This document shows, in pieces, positions 16,462-19,844 of a DNA stretch of 19,844 bases. Position 1 is the stretch's first letter. Each line of letters opens with the position of its first letter. The notes under the pieces were generated by a model that was not told the DNA's origin, did not search any database, and saw only the letters and a list, made by a program, of their open reading frames with translations. A program made the translations under genes and the position numbers. The DNA comes from GCA-002722245 sp038154685 (GTDB lineage Bacteria > Bacteroidota > Bacteroidia > Flavobacteriales_C > GCA-002722245), in contig JAYPYW010000059.1 in NCBI GenBank assembly GCA_038154685.1, positions 1 through 19,844 of the forward strand, in the 5' to 3' direction.

Positions 16462-18855
16462 TTAAAATTTAAAGTACAAGGAAGCAATCAAGTTTCTGCC
16501 TGATGCGCTTATTCCTGATGCAAACGTTTTGTAATGGGCATCTAACAAGTTCTCGGCCGCAAATTGAAGTTTTATTTTTTCAGTTGCGTATATAAAAGCT
16601 GATACATTAAGTGTGGCCCATGCAGGACTTCCAAAATCTTGAATAGTTTCTTCAGGGTTATCCGTTAATGCATTAAACTCGCTCCATTTTTTCCTAGCAT
16701 TAAAGTTGGAGTATAAGGAAAGTTTTAACTTTTTTAATTTATAGTCCAGACTGGATCGTCCATAAGCTGGAGGAATGTGAGCAACAACCTCATCATTATT
16801 GGAATAAAAACCTTTTGTATAAGTAGCGGTTGTATACCAATTTAGTCTGTTAGTCAACTTTAATCTCAGCGCTAAAAAAGCTCCATATATGTTCGCTTTC
16901 CCACTATTTTGAAGACTAACTAAGTTTAAATCTTCTCCGTTTAAATTTATACTATCAACGCCAGCAATATTGGTATTTAACTTGGTCATTAAATCAAATA
17001 TTTGCGTGTAATAAACCGCTACATCAAAATCTAAATACCTACCCAAACAATTACTACCTAATTCGTAATTAACTGAGGTTTCAGGCTTCAAATTAGTGTT
17101 AGGTATAGTAAGGTCCCCTCTTTTCTGAAAAACCTTTCCTACATCATCAATGTTTGGTGACTTAAAAGCTGAAGTAATAGAACTATATAGTTTATAGTTT
17201 CCTTTTGTAAAAACATATCCCGCAGAGGAGGTTAAATCTTGGTTAGCTAAAGAAACTTTTCCTATGTCCAACAAATTTGTGATGCTATTTGTGTCGAATT
17301 CAGCTAAAATGTGGCTGTAGGTATACCTCAGTCCTCCTTTAAATGTGTGGTTCTTTAATCTTCTTTGAAGCGCCAAATATGCGGCTCCAGAGGTAACTTG
17401 AGATCCTCCTCCAGGATACCTGGTTTCTAGAAATCTTTTTTCATTTGTGAGAATATTTTGCACAAAGGCATTAGAGTTTACTTTGTTATGCAATACTTCA
17501 AGCCCATAGTTTATCTTTTTTCTTTTCAGTGTATCTAGATGCTTAATAAAATCGGAGTTGAAGGAGTATACCTGAACATCTTCATTGGTGTTTTCTTGCA
17601 AATCAGATTGAAATTCTCGGCTAATTCTATCTTCCTCAATTAACTGATAAGCTGCAACAGTATTATTGTAGTCAAACCATTTATTTCTCGATTTAGATTC
17701 GGAAGCAAAAGAAAACAGGCTTCTGTTTTGCGGACCGTACTCCCATTGACCATACCTCAAGGTTTCGTCTTGGTATTCATTTAATTTATCTACCCTTGGT
17801 ACATTTGAGGAAGTGGAAAATTGAACATTTAATTTGTATTTGCGATTTTCATTGGGCTGATAAATTCCTTTCCATAAAATATCCGATTGCTGGTAGCCCG
17901 AACCTTTTACAACATTTGGATCCTGATTTACCAGCATTGTATCCTGGTTATTTTGAGTGGAAACATAGTTGTTTATTCTACCAAAATCATCAAAACCATG
18001 AAATCTATTGGCTCCCATTCTTAAATCGTTAAAGGTGTTTTGAGTTAAACTAACTAGGTAAGCAAACTTCTCGGTACCATTTTGATAAGTTGCATTTGCA
18101 GAGAAAGCATTCATTGTAGACTGATACCTAAGTGTCCCGTCTATTCTTTCAACATCAGACGAATCTTTTTTCACCTTCGGATCCCTTGTTTTGAAATGAA
18201 TAACCCCTCCTAACGCATCACTTCCATAAATTAATGAGTTGGGGCCAAATATGACTTCTGTTCCCTCCAACATATTTGGATCAATTGAAATTGCATTTTG
18301 GAGATGTCCACTTCTGTAAATAGCGTTGTTCATTCTTACACCATCCACAATTAATAAAATTCTGTTTGCTTCAAACCCCCTTAGTATCGGGCTTCCGCCA
18401 CCAAGTTGAGTTTTTTGAATTTGTACCTGACCAGTATTTGCAAGCATATCTGCAGCATTTGCCGGAGCCATCTGCTGAATGTTTTCCTTAGAAATAGTTT
18501 TTGTTTGTGTGATTAACTCATAACTAGATTCCTTAGTTTTTGCAGCAATTGGAATTTCAACAACACCTATTTTATTAGACGACCTCTCTAATTGAATTTG
18601 CTCCTTTGCTAAAAGAACATCCTTTGGTAGAATAATAGTTTGAAACGATTGATGAATTATTTGAAGTAGCTCATCATGATCCTGAAAAATGGTTAAATCA
18701 GCTTGCCCGTTCTCATTAGTAAAAACGGTTTCATCCATGATCATGTTGGCTATTAATACATTATTAACCGGCAATGAATCAGGACCAACAATGGTGATTA
18801 TTTGAGCGTTTAGGTTTATCCCAATAAAAACTAAAAGCCCTAGTAGTTTTTTCAT
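16462..18855 (-). CDS. TonB-dependent outer-membrane receptor
   Basis: This is a 797-residue outer-membrane receptor for energised uptake of an unidentified ligand. It has a signal peptide (MKKLLGLLVFIGINLNA, cleaved near Ala17) and a carboxypeptidase-regulatory-like beta-sandwich at about 20-95. A plug domain at about 115-225 contains ISKENIQQMAPANAADMLANT, LRGFEANRILLIVDGVRMNN and the EVIFGPNSLIYGSDALGGVI loop, and a 22-strand-type barrel ends in LYFKF with the terminal Phe expected for BAM recognition. In the barrel, FKSP (564-567) and NTNL (586-589) lie where heme receptors have FRAP and NPNL boxes, but no His lies between them, so heme uptake is not supported. No SusD partner is adjacent. 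The ATG overlaps the recO stop by one base (TAATG), and the four-helix gene follows 4 nt after its stop. Confidence 0.93.
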   Translation of the reverse strand: MKKLLGLLVFIGINLNAQIITIVGPDSLPVNNVLIANMIMDETVFTNENGQADLTIFQDHDELLQIIHQSFQTIILPKDVLLAKEQIQLERSSNKIGVVEIPIAAKTKESSYELITQTKTISKENIQQMAPANAADMLANTGQVQIQKTQLGGGSPILRGFEANRILLIVDGVRMNNAIYRSGHLQNAISIDPNMLEGTEVIFGPNSLIYGSDALGGVIHFKTRDPKVKKDSSDVERIDGTLRYQSTMNAFSANATYQNGTEKFAYLVSLTQNTFNDLRMGANRFHGFDDFGRINNYVSTQNNQDTMLVNQDPNVVKGSGYQQSDILWKGIYQPNENRKYKLNVQFSTSSNVPRVDKLNEYQDETLRYGQWEYGPQNRSLFSFASESKSRNKWFDYNNTVAAYQLIEEDRISREFQSDLQENTNEDVQVYSFNSDFIKHLDTLKRKKINYGLEVLHNKVNSNAFVQNILTNEKRFLETRYPGGGSQVTSGAAYLALQRRLKNHTFKGGLRYTYSHILAEFDTNSITNLLDIGKVSLANQDLTSSAGYVFTKGNYKLYSSITSAFKSPNIDDVGKVFQKRGDLTIPNTNLKPETSVNYELGSNCLGRYLDFDVAVYYTQIFDLMTKLNTNIAGVDSINLNGEDLNLVSLQNSGKANIYGAFLALRLKLTNRLNWYTTATYTKGFYSNNDEVVAHIPPAYGRSSLDYKLKKLKLSLYSNFNARKKWSEFNALTDNPEETIQDFGSPAWATLNVSAFIYATEKIKLQFAAENLLDAHYKTFASGISASGRNLIASLYFKF

Positions 18856-19571
18856 TAGTTAAAGACTTCTTCTAAAATACTTAATGATTTTGGCTTTTTA
18901 AACCCAGGAACATGGAATATGAAATAATGAATAATACTATTTAGCAACTTTCTTCTTTCTTGCCCCGTGATTTTTACCTGCCCTATTTTACTCCATTCTT
19001 GCTGCAAAAATTGCGCCAGCGTTTGAGTTTCGGAAGCAGATAAATAATAAGGATGATTAGGTGTTCCCGAAAGAAAAACCCCTTCCTTCAAATCAAAGTA
19101 GTTATTTCGGTCTTTATTTAAAGATGGTTGCACTCCTAGCCACTGGCTAATTTTTACAATGAAAGCCAAGTGATAGTTAGCCTTTCCCTCCTCTATTTCA
19201 TTAAAAATCTGAACGGATTTCTCCACAAAATCATAAAATCCTTCTTCATGATCTTGAGGTAAAACTTGGGTTAAAAAATCTGCTATAAATAAGGCAATTG
19301 TACTCTTGTAAATATCCATTTGAATATTCAAAAGAGGTTCCTCAATTTTAGCTTCTTTTAAACTTGGAAGGGTACTGTTTTTTCCTGTTGAGTAGGTAAC
19401 CTGACAAATGCTTAATGGTTGTAAAACGGCATTCTTTGCCGCCTTTTTTTTTGTACCTGCTGAAACGTATACCGATTGTAACCCATGAGTTTTGGTGAAC
19501 ATTTTAACAACATTGTTGTTGCTTTTCACCTGAACGGTTCCTAATATAATGGCCGAATCAACTACCTGCAC
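18855..19571 (-). CDS. recO: DNA repair protein RecO
   Basis: This is a 238-residue recombination mediator that, with RecR, loads RecA on SSB-coated single strands in the RecFOR pathway and anneals strands. The N-terminal OB-fold shows MQVVDSAIILGTVQVKSNNNVVKMFTKTHG, then a G-x-K-K-K-A-A-K-type basic hairpin and LQPLSICQVTY. The helical C-terminal part has IYKSTIALFIADFLTQVL, ANYHLAFIVKISQWLGVQP and NYFDLKEGVFL, all in the order expected for Bacteroidota RecO. No zinc-binding cysteine cluster is seen, as in E. coli RecO. The start is GTG at 19571: the previous codon, 19572-19574, is the TAA of the upstream gene, and the MQV- start matches relatives. It overlaps the receptor start by one base. 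Confidence 0.92.
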   Translation of the reverse strand: MQVVDSAIILGTVQVKSNNNVVKMFTKTHGLQSVYVSAGTKKKAAKNAVLQPLSICQVTYSTGKNSTLPSLKEAKIEEPLLNIQMDIYKSTIALFIADFLTQVLPQDHEEGFYDFVEKSVQIFNEIEEGKANYHLAFIVKISQWLGVQPSLNKDRNNYFDLKEGVFLSGTPNHPYYLSASETQTLAQFLQQEWSKIGQVKITGQERRKLLNSIIHYFIFHVPGFKKPKSLSILEEVFN

Positions 19572-19844
19572 TTACCTAAATTGAATCTCTTTAATTTGTG
19601 ATTTTAAATTCTCAACTTCTGTCATATTCCCCTTCTTTAACTCCGTTTCAATTGCGTTTCGGAAGTTTAATTCTTGGGTCATAGGCCACAAATTAATGTA
19701 TTTTCCAGCTTGTTTGTCGCTCATCATTTTCTCCTGCAACCAAACTATTCTTTTTTGATTTTCTGTTTCAGGAACAAACTTCGGCGCTGGTTTATTAGAC
19801 TTTGGTTTTGGGTTAGCTAAGAAGTCTTTTAACGACCTGTATTC
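19572..19844 (-). CDS. C-terminal fragment of an unidentified basic protein
   Basis: The frame is open from the window edge to TAA at 19572-19574, giving the last 90 residues of a longer protein. The stop directly abuts the recO GTG (TAAGTG), so the two belong to one transcript, and the codon use looks like its neighbours'. The visible part starts with YRSLKDFLANPKPK and a Lys/Pro-rich linker (SNKPAPKFVPETEN), then a charged helical stretch with KRIVWLQEKMMSDKQAGKYI and a C-terminal coil NLKSQIKEIQFR. I do not recognise the family. The region is a normal-looking protein tail, not a shadow of another frame. Confidence 0.7.
   Translation of the reverse strand, partial: EYRSLKDFLANPKPKSNKPAPKFVPETENQKRIVWLQEKMMSDKQAGKYINLWPMTQELNFRNAIETELKKGNMTEVENLKSQIKEIQFR

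Noticed and set aside
1..19844. Mobile elements, CRISPR, tRNA or rRNA genes, toxin-antitoxin or phage genes
   Set aside because: I looked for transposases, terminal inverted repeats, regularly spaced repeats and cloverleaf or conserved rRNA segments on both strands and saw none.

Overview
The window looks like a draft chromosome scaffold of a low-GC Bacteroidota, most likely of the Flavobacteriales (Crocinitomicaceae/Cryomorphaceae-like; the family placement is inference). The evidence is the family content: a DUF4197 lipoprotein, a Bacteroidota-type RecO, a large AsmA-like protein, short lipoproteins with a Cys lipobox, a TonB-dependent receptor and a DEVD-type DEAD-box helicase. In addition, none of the starts I inspected has a recognisable Shine-Dalgarno sequence, and several genes carry TAnnTTTG -7 elements, both typical of this phylum. 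Two runs of ten Ns (1808-1817 and 4101-4110) are assembly joins inside genes. Each makes one gene look like two, and both genes can be restored by reading frame and family sequence.

Left part (1-7449): the tail of a short-chain dehydrogenase runs into a convergent DUF4197 lipoprotein gene. A short divergent spacer leads to leuS (leucyl-tRNA synthetase), which converges on a roughly 1050-residue AsmA-like membrane-anchored protein. Upstream of that lies a small lipoprotein gene closed by a good Rho-independent terminator.

Middle (7584-12485, all plus strand): a YfhO-type polytopic membrane protein; a DEAD-box RNA helicase whose probable promoter begins in the stop codon of the preceding gene; an uncharacterised seven-helix membrane protein; and a small secreted, probably beta-barrel, protein. 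A strong hairpin at 12491-12516 separates this block from the minus-strand genes.

Right part (12522-19844, all minus strand), in transcription order: the C-terminus of an unidentified basic protein, recO, a TonB-dependent receptor and a four-helix membrane protein are packed with no or almost no spacing and look like one operon. After a 288-nt spacer comes a second two-gene unit: a membrane-anchored thioredoxin-fold protein with a Cys-Pro-Cys motif, then an 813-residue sensor (histidine-containing membrane domain, HAMP, GAF, coiled coil, three PAS repeats) with no output domain.

Most of the window is ordinary housekeeping and envelope content. I see no mobile element, CRISPR array, tRNA, rRNA or defence island. 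The most interesting item is the thioredoxin-fold/triple-PAS pair, which could be a redox- or heme-linked sensory unit. The recO/TonB-receptor operon and the possibly leaderless promoter layout come next.
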